Source: Lujinxingiaceae bacterium (GTDB lineage: Bacteria > Myxococcota_A > Bradymonadia > Bradymonadales > Bradymonadaceae). Taken from it: 46,500 nucleotides of DNA. The notes under the pieces are model-generated. The model made no database searches, was not told the DNA's origin, and saw nothing but the letters and a program-made list of their open reading frames with translations. Shown piece after piece: positions 25,143 through 33,310 of the stretch (its first letter is position 1; each line of letters begins with the position of its first letter). Location of the stretch: the NCBI GenBank assembly GCA_013697635.1, contig JACCWM010000112.1:1-46500 (forward strand), in the 5' to 3' direction. The position numbers and the translations under genes were made by a program.

Positions 25143-25796
25143 TCAGGTGGCCACGCCCACAGGACAGCTCACACCCGTGCCGCCCAGACCGCAGTAGCCG
25201 CCCGGATTCTTGGCCAGGTACTGCTGGTGGTATTGCTCGGCATAATAAAACTCTGGCGCGGCCAAGATCTCCGTGGAGATCGGGCCGAGGCCAGCCGCCT
25301 CGAGGCGCTGCTGGTAGGCATCACGCGTGGCCTCGGCAAGCGCGCGCTGCTCGGCGTCGTCGACGTAGATGCCCGAGCGGTATTGCGTGCCCACATCGCC
25401 GCCTTGGCGCATGCCCTGGGTGGGATCGTGGCTCTCCCAAAACACGCACAGCAGCTCCTCGAAGCTGAGCTTGGCCGGATCGTAGACTACGCGCACCACC
25501 TCGTTGTGGCCGGTCATGCCCGAGCAGACCTCCTGGTAGGTAGGGTTGGGCGTGTGCCCGGCGGCGTAGCCGACCTGGGTCGAATAGATGCCGTCGAGCT
25601 GCCAAAACTTGCGCTCGGCGCCCCAAAAACAGCCCAGACCGAAGATCGCCGTCTGCAGACCCTCGGGAAACGGCGGCTGCATCGCGCTGCCCAGCACGGC
25701 GTGTGTCGGGCTGACCTGGATCGCCTCATTGCGCCCGGCCAGCGCCTCCTCGGCGCTGGGGATACGCTGCTTTTTGCTGGTGAACATCGAGAACAT
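25143..25796 (-). CDS. msrA: peptide methionine sulfoxide reductase MsrA
   Basis: The 217-residue protein carries the catalytic GCFWGAE signature (C56) and [39 protein letters not shown], with resolving cysteines in the C-terminal [14 protein letters not shown]. MsrA reduces the S-form of methionine sulfoxide in oxidised proteins, using thioredoxin. The N-terminal extension before the domain (about 45 residues) and C-terminal cysteines match the long, Escherichia coli-like type. GGAGG stands seven bases before the ATG. The gene sits between the CBS gene and the small membrane protein gene. Confidence 0.96.
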   Translation of the reverse strand: MFSMFTSKKQRIPSAEEALAGRNEAIQVSPTHAVLGSAMQPPFPEGLQTAIFGLGCFWGAERKFWQLDGIYSTQVGYAAGHTPNPTYQEVCSGMTGHNEVVRVVYDPAKLSFEELLCVFWESHDPTQGMRQGGDVGTQYRSGIYVDDAEQRALAEATRDAYQQRLEAAGLGPISTEILAAPEFYYAEQYHQQYLAKNPGGYCGLGGTGVSCPVGVAT

Positions 25797-25890
25797 GGTG
25801 TCGCCTCCGTTCGTTGGGTCTGAAGTGCGCGGGCATTCAGAGATATGAAACGCGCCACGACACCATTTCCATCCGCCTTATGGCCCTCTA

Positions 25891-26331
25891 CTAAAGCGTG
25901 CTCGGCTCTCCAGATGGCTGGGAGACCTGCTCGACGAGCTCGCCGGCCTTCTCGCGACTATGGCGAGCGATGTCGGCCTGGGAGACCACGCCGCTGACGG
26001 CGCCATCTTCGTCGGTGACGATTAAGCGGCGAATGCGGTGTTTTTCCATGAGCTCGGCGGCAAACTCGAGCGTGTCGTGCTCGCTGATCGTAAAGCCTGG
26101 CGTCGACATGCAATCGACGACGCGCTTTTTGAGCGGATTTTCCCCCAGCGCAATGATCCGACAGACGATGTCGCGGTCGGTGACCGCGCCCACCGGGCGG
26201 CGCGTCTCCTCGCTCTCAATCACAGGCAACATGCCGCAATCGCAGGAGACGAGGAGCTTGGCGACCTCTTCGAGCTCGGTGTGAGGCGTGCAGCAGGCAG
26301 GATTGGCCGTCATGATCTCCGATACGTTCAT
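25891..26331 (-). CDS. two-CBS-domain regulatory protein
   Basis: The 146-residue protein is a CBS pair: MNVSEIMTANPACCTPHTEL opens the first CBS, with GMLPVIE and VGAVTDRDIVCRI; the second is VVDCMSTPGFTISEHDTL with RRLIVTDEDGAVSGVVSQADI. CBS pairs bind adenine nucleotides or SAM and control partner proteins. I chose the ATG at 26331 because GGAG lies eight bases upstream; an upstream start would add 35 unconvincing residues. The cysteines in CCTPH and SCDCGM could allow redox sensitivity. Its partner is not identifiable here. Confidence 0.88.
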   Translation of the reverse strand: MNVSEIMTANPACCTPHTELEEVAKLLVSCDCGMLPVIESEETRRPVGAVTDRDIVCRIIALGENPLKKRVVDCMSTPGFTISEHDTLEFAAELMEKHRIRRLIVTDEDGAVSGVVSQADIARHSREKAGELVEQVSQPSGEPSTL

Positions 26332-26356
26332 GGTCGTGCTCCATCTTGAGGATATT

Positions 26357-26413
26357 GCAGCGCCAGGCAGCGCTGCCTTGCCCTTACGCGCACATCGCGT
26401 AAGCCTTGAGTGT
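26357..26413. other. two hairpins in the gap after the metallophosphatase gene
   Basis: A 7-bp stem (26357-26363 with 26370-26376) and an 8-bp stem (26393-26400 with 26406-26413) lie between the CBS gene and the metallophosphatase stop at 26461. They follow that gene on the minus strand and may limit readthrough. Neither has a T-run. Confidence 0.35.
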
Positions 26414-26460
26414 AAGGACAAGCGCTCACTGGTCAAAAGCGCTCTGGTGTCGATGGCGGC

Positions 26461-28029
26461 CTATTTCTGGCTGCGCGGCTTGCCCCGATCGAGCACTTTT
26501 CGCACGCCGGCATGCTCCGGGATGGCGAGCTTGACCGCGATAACCTGGCCCTCGACCCAATCGCTGCCCGCCGGCGCACCCGGGGTAGCACTGAGCGCAC
26601 TGAGCGTGCCCGCTGTGCGCACATAAGTATCGGCCGTCATGGCGAGTCGACGCTCGTAGAGCTCGAGGCGGCTGGCACTTGTTGCATGGCGCGCTTGCAG
26701 CGACGCGAGTGCGGACTCGCTGGCCGCGCGATTCTCGTCGGCCGCCTCGAGCTCTACGAGCGCGGCCTGCTTCTGAGCGATCTCGACGCGCATGGCCTCG
26801 AGCTCGATGAGCATTTTGTCCATGGCCTCGCTGGCGCGGTAAAAGCCGGTGACGGCGCGCCGGTAGTCGCGAAGCTCCACGAGCGGATCGCTAACGGCGT
26901 TGGCAAAGCGCACAGCGCCCGCGCCCTTGGTAGCATCCTGCAAGTACAGATCGAGGCGCCCCAGGTGCTTGCCCCGGCTGGCCGGCTCGAGGATCGGCAC
27001 GCCTGCTGCCCACAGCGGGCTGATCGTCGTGCTCGCCGTATTGGAGACGACCACCGCCGTGAGCGCGATGCCCTCGCTTTGAAGCGCGCCCACCAGCTCA
27101 CGGGTCTTCTCCACGCCGAGATTACTCAGCAACACCACGGCGCTGACTTCTTCGGGCAAGAGCGCGGCGGCCTCCCGGACCGCCTCGAGCGCTGGCCGCA
27201 CCGCAAGCCCGCGCGCTTCATAGTAGGTTTTGGTTGCCTCTTCATCGCGCGCGACGCCGATAAATGCCACACGCGCCCCGCCACGCTCGACGACGACATG
27301 CGAGGCAAACAGCGGCTTGCCTTCCTTTTGCAAATTGGCCGAGATGAATGGAAACTTCGCGACCTTTTGCAGCACCTGCAGCTTCTCCAAGCCCAGGGCC
27401 AGGTCATGCTCGCCGACATTGAACGCGTCCGGCGGCCCGACATTGAGCGCGTCGACGATCGCGCGCGCTTGATCGAAGAGCAGCTCCTGGCGCGGCGCGG
27501 CGGCATTCTCAAAGCCTCGCGGCGCATAGAGCAAATCTCCGGCGTCGGCCGTAAAGACGATCGAGCGCTCGGGCACGCTCTTACCCCACCAGCGCATGCT
27601 CTCGTCGACCGCCCCCAGCCGCGCAAGATCGACGAGCGTATGGCGCCGCGTCAGCCCGCCGAGCGGGTTGGCCTTGCAACCACAATCCTCGCGCTCCCCG
27701 TGATTGTTGGCCGAGACCAGCAAGCTGAGCACCGTAGGATTCTCCATCACCGGGCGCACCTGCGGATTCTCGCGCTGTTCGCGCTGCACGGAGGCCTCGA
27801 CCGTGTTGATCGCCATCTCAAAGGCCGCCCTGCGAGCGCCGAGCATGCTCGAGCGCGCATGCAAAACGCTCAACTCGAAGTAGGGTGACGGCTCGGCCGC
27901 CTGGGCCGGCTCGGCCTGGGCTTCGACCGATGGTTGGGCAGGCGGATTGCAGCCGGAGAGGATGGTCAGTGCGCTAAGCGCGATGAGATAGTTCGAGAAT
28001 CGTTGGACCGAAGTGGGGCGGCTGCGCAT
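26461..28029 (-). CDS. metallophosphatase / 5'-nucleotidase-like lipoprotein
   Basis: The 522-residue product has a lipobox LSGC near residue 27. It contains the calcineurin-like 5'-nucleotidase family marks: VLSLLVSANNHGERED with the special DCGCKANPLGGLTRR segment (cysteine pair followed by GGLxRR), FNVGEHDLALG, FISANLQKEG and VAFIGVA. This CGC...GGL form is the subgroup often found next to multihaem cytochrome genes, but none is visible in this window. A helical, Glu/Ala-rich C-terminal part (about 420-490) probably forms a coiled coil. It is likely a periplasm- or surface-anchored phosphoesterase. Some usual metal ligands could not be placed, so activity is uncertain. Confidence 0.75.
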   Translation of the reverse strand: MRSRPTSVQRFSNYLIALSALTILSGCNPPAQPSVEAQAEPAQAAEPSPYFELSVLHARSSMLGARRAAFEMAINTVEASVQREQRENPQVRPVMENPTVLSLLVSANNHGEREDCGCKANPLGGLTRRHTLVDLARLGAVDESMRWWGKSVPERSIVFTADAGDLLYAPRGFENAAAPRQELLFDQARAIVDALNVGPPDAFNVGEHDLALGLEKLQVLQKVAKFPFISANLQKEGKPLFASHVVVERGGARVAFIGVARDEEATKTYYEARGLAVRPALEAVREAAALLPEEVSAVVLLSNLGVEKTRELVGALQSEGIALTAVVVSNTASTTISPLWAAGVPILEPASRGKHLGRLDLYLQDATKGAGAVRFANAVSDPLVELRDYRRAVTGFYRASEAMDKMLIELEAMRVEIAQKQAALVELEAADENRAASESALASLQARHATSASRLELYERRLAMTADTYVRTAGTLSALSATPGAPAGSDWVEGQVIAVKLAIPEHAGVRKVLDRGKPRSQK

Positions 28030-28122
28030 GTTCTGCTCTCCTCAAGAGCCCGATTTCTCGACTTGTGGGCTGGGCCGTGAGCATAACAGGGCGTTGGTGC
28101 AAACGCCACGCGGCGCGTAGCC

Positions 28123-30093
28123 CTACTGCCCGCTCGCCACCGCCTCAATGCCCGCCGTCACCCGGTCGCCCTCCACGCCATGGATGTCGAGCGTGGGGTT
28201 GCGCAAGGTAATCCACGCCAGCTGCGCCTCGGCCGTCACCAGCAGATTGGTCGCAAAAAACGCTGGTACAATCTCGATCAAGGCCTCGATCAGCGAGGTC
28301 ACCCGCTCGTCGTCAAAATCGAGCAGCGGCTCATCGGCGATCTCCGCTCGCGCGGCGACCTCAAAGCTCAGGCGCACGTCGCTGCCTTCGATGGCAATCT
28401 CGACATCGAGGTCCAAGAATAGCGCCAGGGTCAGCAACGTCTCGCGCGCCTTGTCAGGATGGAGCAGGTCCACGTCGATCAAGAACTCCGCGATGCGAAG
28501 CTCAATCCCGCTGGAATTTGTCGCCGCCGGGTCAAACTCCACCACCGGCGGCAAGAGCGGGCGAAACACCATCGCCGCTGGCGTTTCGCCATCGGCATAG
28601 GCGCGAATCCTCGCGTCGAGCACGGTGGCAAGCCCATCGGCGGTGAGCGACATGGGCAGCGTCGTGCCCGCAAAGTCGTCGCCCTCGAGCGACTGGTGCA
28701 ACAGCCCGCTTCGCCATACGCCGTGTGCAATGCGCCCAATCGTCGTGCGGCTGGTCGCGACCTTGAGCTCGCCATCGACCGAGGCCGGCGAGCCGGCGCC
28801 TACTGGGCGGTTGAGCGCGCCGGCAACATCGGCCACCGCCGGGTATTTCTGCGAGGGCATCTCGACGCTGGCCATGATGTGCATTCCCAACGCCGTCGTG
28901 CGCACGCTCTCCACGAAGAGCTGAAACTCCAGGCTTCGGCCCAACAGCTCGATCTTGCGCCTGAGGATCGCCGGATCGTAGAGCTCCTCGATGAGCAGCG
29001 TGCCGATGTACTCGCTGAAGGCCTTCTCGGCGACCATCACGACCAGGCCGCGCAAAAAGGCCGAGTCGTCGGTCAAGTCGCTGTGAATACTACTCTCGTC
29101 GAGCACCAGTTCGGAGGCGATCACCTCGATCTTGATGCCGCCCTGAGGCGTGGCGGAGACGCGCACGTCGAGGTGGGCTTCGAGTTCGCTGATGCCAAAG
29201 AAGGTCGCGTGCGACTCGTTGTCAAAGCGGATATCCCCATCGACGCGCAGGTTCGTGATCTTCAGCGCTATGGCCAGATGATCCTGTTTGGGCGAGATCT
29301 GCACATCGATCGGATCAAAGGCGACAGCCGTGACGCTGACGAGCTCACTGCTGAGCGTTTGCTGCACATACTCCAATATCTGCTCGGGCTTGAGCAGCGA
29401 CTTGATCACGCCCGTCACCAGCTCAAAGCCCGCCGCCGAGACCGTGATGCCAAAGGCCGAGTTGATCCGCTCGCTCGGGTCGATCAGCGGCCCGTAGATC
29501 ACGCCGCGGCGCGTGCGGGCCTGGTGCCCGGCCTTGTCGATCGCCGTGATCGTCAGCTCGTTGAGCCCGACCTCGAGCGTGTAGCTGTGCTCGAAGCGGC
29601 CGTCGGCGTCGAGCTCGACCAACTGCTCGTCGATCTTGAGCAGCAACAGCCCCGAGCCCACGTCGGTGACCTGGCCGCGCACGATCAGCTCGCGGCTCTG
29701 CTCGTCGCCTCGCACCAGCCCGCGCTGTGGGCTCTCGATGACGATCTTGGGCGGCGCCGAGTCCACAAAAAAACTAACCTTGGACACGGCCTCACCGGCC
29801 AGCGCCTGCGCTGTGGCAGGCCCCTCGGGAAACTCCACGAGCACATCCCACGCGCCACCGGTCACCGTCGCGCGCACACCGTTGACCACCACCTCGCCGG
29901 TATTGCTCGCTGTGCCACGCACGTGAATGCGCCGCGCGGTGATGTATTGCTCAGCTTGCGGATACGTGATCGAGACCGTGGCCACGGCCGGCGTCTGCTG
30001 CACAGGCTCGGAGCAGCCGGCAAACACGGTGCTCACTAACAGCAGGACGAATAAGAGGGCAGATGCGGTGTCGCGCTGGGAAACTGTATTCAT
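28123..30093 (-). CDS. large lipoprotein with Ig-like domains and a possible lipid-binding region
   Basis: The 656-residue product begins MNTVSQRDTASALL and has lipobox FAGC. Two Ig-like beta-sandwich modules follow (about 40-120 and 125-215; SITYPQAEQYITARRIHVRG, LNELTITAIDKAG). From about residue 215 onward there is a long beta/alpha region with LLKPEQILEYVQQTLSSEL, and later strands such as LAIALKITNLRVDGDIRF. That layout recalls BPI/TULIP lipid-binding proteins, but this is inference from appearance. I chose the start at 30093 to give a normal signal peptide; a 22-residue extension upstream is possible. Divergent from the S9 peptidase gene. Confidence 0.6.
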   Translation of the reverse strand: MNTVSQRDTASALLFVLLLVSTVFAGCSEPVQQTPAVATVSITYPQAEQYITARRIHVRGTASNTGEVVVNGVRATVTGGAWDVLVEFPEGPATAQALAGEAVSKVSFFVDSAPPKIVIESPQRGLVRGDEQSRELIVRGQVTDVGSGLLLLKIDEQLVELDADGRFEHSYTLEVGLNELTITAIDKAGHQARTRRGVIYGPLIDPSERINSAFGITVSAAGFELVTGVIKSLLKPEQILEYVQQTLSSELVSVTAVAFDPIDVQISPKQDHLAIALKITNLRVDGDIRFDNESHATFFGISELEAHLDVRVSATPQGGIKIEVIASELVLDESSIHSDLTDDSAFLRGLVVMVAEKAFSEYIGTLLIEELYDPAILRRKIELLGRSLEFQLFVESVRTTALGMHIMASVEMPSQKYPAVADVAGALNRPVGAGSPASVDGELKVATSRTTIGRIAHGVWRSGLLHQSLEGDDFAGTTLPMSLTADGLATVLDARIRAYADGETPAAMVFRPLLPPVVEFDPAATNSSGIELRIAEFLIDVDLLHPDKARETLLTLALFLDLDVEIAIEGSDVRLSFEVAARAEIADEPLLDFDDERVTSLIEALIEIVPAFFATNLLVTAEAQLAWITLRNPTLDIHGVEGDRVTAGIEAVASGQ

Positions 30094-30187
30094 GAGGTCC
30101 GCTGTTGGGCCTGGTCGCATGGGTGTTGACGTCGGCTCTCTTTGTACAGCGTTGGCCATCGCCGATCAATGCGCGACCCGATGGGGG

Positions 30188-30217
30188 TTGCCCATTGGCT
30201 CCGATCTATTCTATAGA
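30188..30217 (+). promoter_or_regulatory. possible promoter of the S9 peptidase gene
   Basis: TTGCCC (30188-30193), 18-base spacer, TATAGA (30212-30217) lies about 75 bases before the ATG at 30293. The remaining 30094-30292 gap between the divergent genes shows no other feature I can support. Confidence 0.3.
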
Positions 30218-30292
30218 CCCGGCATGGTTAACCACTCGAACGGTGCACTCGCCACCCATTGCAAGCCCGCATACGCCGACAGGAAAGACATC

Positions 30293-32362
30293 ATGAATCG
30301 ACTCGCGCTCCTCCTCATATTGCTGAGCTCAGCCGTGCTCGGCTTTGGCTGCACTGCCGCTCAAGTGTCCTCCGACGAGACTCCAACCGAGAGCACAGCC
30401 GACAGCGCTGCCTCCCAAGCGCGCACTTATGTCGTCGACTTTCGCGACCGGCGCATCGATCTCGAGCCCTACGTACAGGGCTTCCCATTTAGCCAGTTTC
30501 AGCCCGATGTCGAACACGGCCACATGCTCTATTTCGAGACTACGCCGCAGGGTAAATGGCTTTATTTTCAAGATCTTGCCACCAAAGGTGAGATCGACCT
30601 GCGCGCCGGCCGAAAGCTCAACGACATCGACTGGTCGACGCGCAGCTTCTGGGGCGGCGTGTTTCATCGGCCCAGCCAGCGCTTCTTGGTTCGCGCCGAC
30701 GAGCGCAATGACGAGCGCATCAACCTGTACTGGATGGATTTGGCCACGGGCGCACTCGAGCAAACCACCGACAACGACTACACCTATGCCTTTGGCCTCT
30801 CCGAGGACCACTCGAGCGTGGCCTACGTGGCTCGCCACGGCACCAAAGAGCCCTTCAACAGCTGTCTGTACGTGCGCGATTTGACCAGCGGCGATGAGCG
30901 CAAGGTGCTCTGCGACGAAGGCGGCAGCGACCGCTTCACCTGGAGCAACGTCGAGTACTCGCCAGATCGCGACTTCGTGATCGTGACCGTGCAGCACGAT
31001 GGTGACCGCAACACGACCAACCTCGCGCGCATCGATCTCATGAGCGAGACTCCGGCTTTTGAGTTTTTGCTTGAGCGCGGCACCAAACACTTTCGCCTGG
31101 GCACGACCGCCAAGACCGTCAGCCACGACGGCTTGATCTACTGGTCGGCCAAGAGCGGCTTTGACAACCTCTACCGCTACGATTGGAGCGAGAAGGCCAG
31201 CACCGCGCTCACCGAATTCGAAGACGAGATGGCCAGCGCCGTCTACATGAAGAACGACGAGCAAGCCGTGCTCACCGTCGTCTTGCGCCGCCCCTACGAG
31301 TCCGAGATCCTCGTGCTCGACCCCGAGAGCGGCGGCGAGCTCTACCGCGAGCAATCCGACGACTCCTTGAGCATCTCCTCGCGCCACGCGATGGCCGGCG
31401 TAATCACGGCAAGCTCGGTGGCCTCGCCGTTTCGCATGGACCGCTTCACACTCGAGAGCGCCGATGGCGCGGTCAGGATCGTGCGCTCTCGCATGGCCGG
31501 CGTGCCTGGCGAGCTCGCCCGGCGCATCATCCACTGCAACGTCGAGCGCGTCTCCTACCCGACCTTCGACAAGCTCGCCGACGCCGCGCCGCGCATGTTG
31601 CACGCCTACCTGCTCACGCCGCGAAACCCGCCCACCGCCGACAAGCGCCTGGTGCGCATGACATCCTTCTACGGCGGCGGCAACCACTTCAGCACCGGCA
31701 CCCAGATCATGTGCGAGGCCGGCGTCGCGACCTTCAGCCCGGCGCCGCGCGGCAGCAGCGGCTTTGGCGCCAACTTCGCCGCCCTCAACGACGGCGATCT
31801 CGGCGGCGACGAGATCATCGATCTCTTCTACGGTGCCCGCTTTTTGGAGCAAGAGTACGGCTACACCGCCTCGCAAATCGGCGTTCACGGCGGCAGCCAT
31901 GGCGGCTACGCCACCATGCGCGCTTTGACCTTTCCGCCCGAGACCAACAAGCGCGATGAAGCCTACGCCTTTGGCTTTGGCATCAGCCACGCCGGCTTCT
32001 CCGACATCCTGAGCTTTTTCGAGACCTGCAACATCCCCGACTGGGTGATCCTCGAGGCCGGAAACCCCGCGACCGAGGCCGACAAGCTGCGCGATCGCTC
32101 GCCCTTGACCCACGTCGAGCGCCTCGCCGCCCCGATCCTGCTCACCCACGGCGAAAACGACAGCCGCGTCCCCGTCGCCGAGAGCCGCCGCTTCGCCGAG
32201 CGCGCCAGCGAGCTCGGCCGCCCCGTCACTTACGTGGAATTTGCCGGGCAAGGCCATGGCATCGACGGGCTCGACAACACCCTGCACTACTACCGCGTGG
32301 TCTTCGACTTTCTGGCCCAAAAGGTCGACCCCCAATTGGTCGTTCAGAGCGAAGCGGATTGA
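30293..32362 (+). CDS. secreted S9-family (prolyl oligopeptidase-like) serine peptidase lipoprotein
   Basis: The 689-residue product has a signal peptide with a cysteine in FGCTAAQ, then a beta-propeller-like N-terminal half (about residues 50-440; repeated strands such as LYWMDLATGALEQ). An alpha/beta hydrolase domain follows, with the catalytic triad S535 (GGSHGG), D623 (HGENDSRVPV) and H655 (GQGHGI). These enzymes cut peptides, usually after proline or by dipeptidyl cleavage, and the propeller restricts access. AGGAAAG precedes the ATG by six bases; a longer upstream frame is not supported. A bidirectional terminator follows the gene. Confidence 0.9.
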   Translation: MNRLALLLILLSSAVLGFGCTAAQVSSDETPTESTADSAASQARTYVVDFRDRRIDLEPYVQGFPFSQFQPDVEHGHMLYFETTPQGKWLYFQDLATKGEIDLRAGRKLNDIDWSTRSFWGGVFHRPSQRFLVRADERNDERINLYWMDLATGALEQTTDNDYTYAFGLSEDHSSVAYVARHGTKEPFNSCLYVRDLTSGDERKVLCDEGGSDRFTWSNVEYSPDRDFVIVTVQHDGDRNTTNLARIDLMSETPAFEFLLERGTKHFRLGTTAKTVSHDGLIYWSAKSGFDNLYRYDWSEKASTALTEFEDEMASAVYMKNDEQAVLTVVLRRPYESEILVLDPESGGELYREQSDDSLSISSRHAMAGVITASSVASPFRMDRFTLESADGAVRIVRSRMAGVPGELARRIIHCNVERVSYPTFDKLADAAPRMLHAYLLTPRNPPTADKRLVRMTSFYGGGNHFSTGTQIMCEAGVATFSPAPRGSSGFGANFAALNDGDLGGDEIIDLFYGARFLEQEYGYTASQIGVHGGSHGGYATMRALTFPPETNKRDEAYAFGFGISHAGFSDILSFFETCNIPDWVILEAGNPATEADKLRDRSPLTHVERLAAPILLTHGENDSRVPVAESRRFAERASELGRPVTYVEFAGQGHGIDGLDNTLHYYRVVFDFLAQKVDPQLVVQSEAD

Positions 32363-32379
32363 TTTGGTTCCAGGAACGC

Positions 32380-32427
32380 AAAACAAAAACGGGAGTTTGC
32401 CGCATGGCAAACTCCCGTTTTTGTTTT
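32380..32427. terminator. strong bidirectional intrinsic terminator
   Basis: Arms 32380-32400 and 32407-32427 are perfect 21-base complements with a six-base loop CGCATG. The stem core is GC-rich and its outer part is A-rich on one side and T-rich on the other, so each strand ends the hairpin in a T-rich tract. It sits between the convergent S9 peptidase and Asn-Thr lipoprotein genes. Confidence 0.93.
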
Positions 32428-32455
32428 GAAACCTTAATTGACGCTTCCTACGATT

Positions 32456-33160
32456 TCACTCGACGCAGTACTTGCCCGTCGCGTTGCCCACGGCCTCGCA
32501 ATTCCAAAAGGTCGGGCAGTCCGTAAAGCTCTGGCAGGTCGCCGAGCAGTAGCCGAACTGGGTGCTGCCGTCGCTGGCGACGAGGCAGACTTTGTAGAGG
32601 CAGTCATTGTTGACCTGGCAGCTCTCGCCGAAGTCGTTGGCGGCGCATTTGCCCTCGAACGCGCCGGCGGCCTTCTTGCAGTAGGTCGAGTCGCAATCGT
32701 CGCCGTCGTCACAGTCTGCGCCGATGCCCTTGTTGCTGTTGGTGTTGTTGGTATTGGTGTTGTTGGTGTTGGAGTTGTTGTCGTCACCACCACCGCAATT
32801 GTCGGCCGCGTCACACGTCGACGACGCGTTGACGCAGTTTCTATCAGCATTGCTCAACGTGTTGCAGCCCTCGACACAATTGGTCTTAAATGCGGCCGGC
32901 AGGCAGCCCATCGTGATCAACTTGTCGCACGTGGCATCGCAGGTCAGCGTCGGCGTCGACGTGTTGTTGGTGTTGGTGTTGTTGGTGTTCGTGTTGTTGG
33001 TGTTCGTATTGTTGGTGTTCGTATTGTTGGTGTTGGTGTTGTTCGTGTTCGTGTTGTTGCTGCTGCTGCCGCGGCGGCGGCGATCGTCGTCACCGCAGCC
33101 AATCACGAAGGTAAATGCGATACAAAGGGACACGAACAATTGAAAGCGAACGGATTTCAT
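32456..33160 (-). CDS. Asn-Thr repeat, cysteine-rich lipoprotein
   Basis: The 234-residue product has lipobox VIGC then GDDDRRRRG and a linker of about six NNTNT units. A cysteine-rich module (CDATCDKLITMGCLPAAF onwards) follows, then a second Asn-Thr linker, and a C-terminal cysteine-rich module (DCDDGDDCDSTYC to YCVE). Disulfide-stabilised modules joined by flexible linkers suggest a cell-surface protein reaching outside the cell. GGAG lies about eight bases before the ATG. The promoter is well placed upstream (33242-33270) and its transcript ends at the shared terminator. Confidence 0.82.
   Translation of the reverse strand: MKSVRFQLFVSLCIAFTFVIGCGDDDRRRRGSSSNNTNTNNTNTNNTNTNNTNTNNTNTNNTNTNNTSTPTLTCDATCDKLITMGCLPAAFKTNCVEGCNTLSNADRNCVNASSTCDAADNCGGGDDNNSNTNNTNTNNTNSNKGIGADCDDGDDCDSTYCKKAAGAFEGKCAANDFGESCQVNNDCLYKVCLVASDGSTQFGYCSATCQSFTDCPTFWNCEAVGNATGKYCVE
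32731..32780. repeat. second Asn-Thr linker repeat in the same gene
   Basis: A shorter run of GTT/GGT-type units encodes the second NNT linker of the minus-strand lipoprotein. It is similar to, but shorter than, the 15-base repeat at 32961-33059. Confidence 0.75.
32961..33059. repeat. 15-bp tandem repeat encoding NNTNT units
   Basis: About six units of a 15-base motif (variants of TGTTGGTGTTCGTAT) on the plus strand encode NNTNT on the minus strand. Copy number may vary between strains with the frame preserved. Confidence 0.85.
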
Positions 33161-33241
33161 TTTCTAACTCCAGAATGACGTTGTGAGGACTATGTAGTGA
33201 AAAAACCAGCAAAAAGGTGCATTTGAGTGGCAAGCGGGGCG

Positions 33242-33270
33242 ACCATACAAAAGAGCTGTGCGCTGTTCAA
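33242..33270 (-). promoter_or_regulatory. predicted sigma-70 promoter of the Asn-Thr lipoprotein gene
   Basis: On the minus strand TTGAAC (33270-33265), exactly 17 bases, then TATGGT (33247-33242). Transcription would start near 33235, giving a leader of about 75 bases before the ATG at 33160. The -35 overlaps the string shared with 5295-5310. Confidence 0.55.
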
Positions 33271-33310
33271 CCCAAAAATTGACCGCACTTTTTGCGCGAT
33301 GCGCTTCGGT

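Noticed and set aside
26673-26686. Sigma-54-like TGGCAC followed by TTGCA
   Set aside because: Spacing is three bases instead of five and it lies inside a coding region.
26512-27888. 458-residue plus-strand frame
   Set aside because: Antisense to the metallophosphatase lipoprotein gene; no signal peptide or family marks.
28459-30039. 526-residue plus-strand frame
   Set aside because: Antisense to the Ig-like lipoprotein gene; His/Arg/Leu-rich with no domain.
30329-32410. 693-residue minus-strand frame
   Set aside because: Antisense to the S9 peptidase gene; also runs into the terminator hairpin.
32961-33059. Possible CRISPR array
   Set aside because: The repeats are 15-base coding units with no unique spacers; they encode a protein linker.
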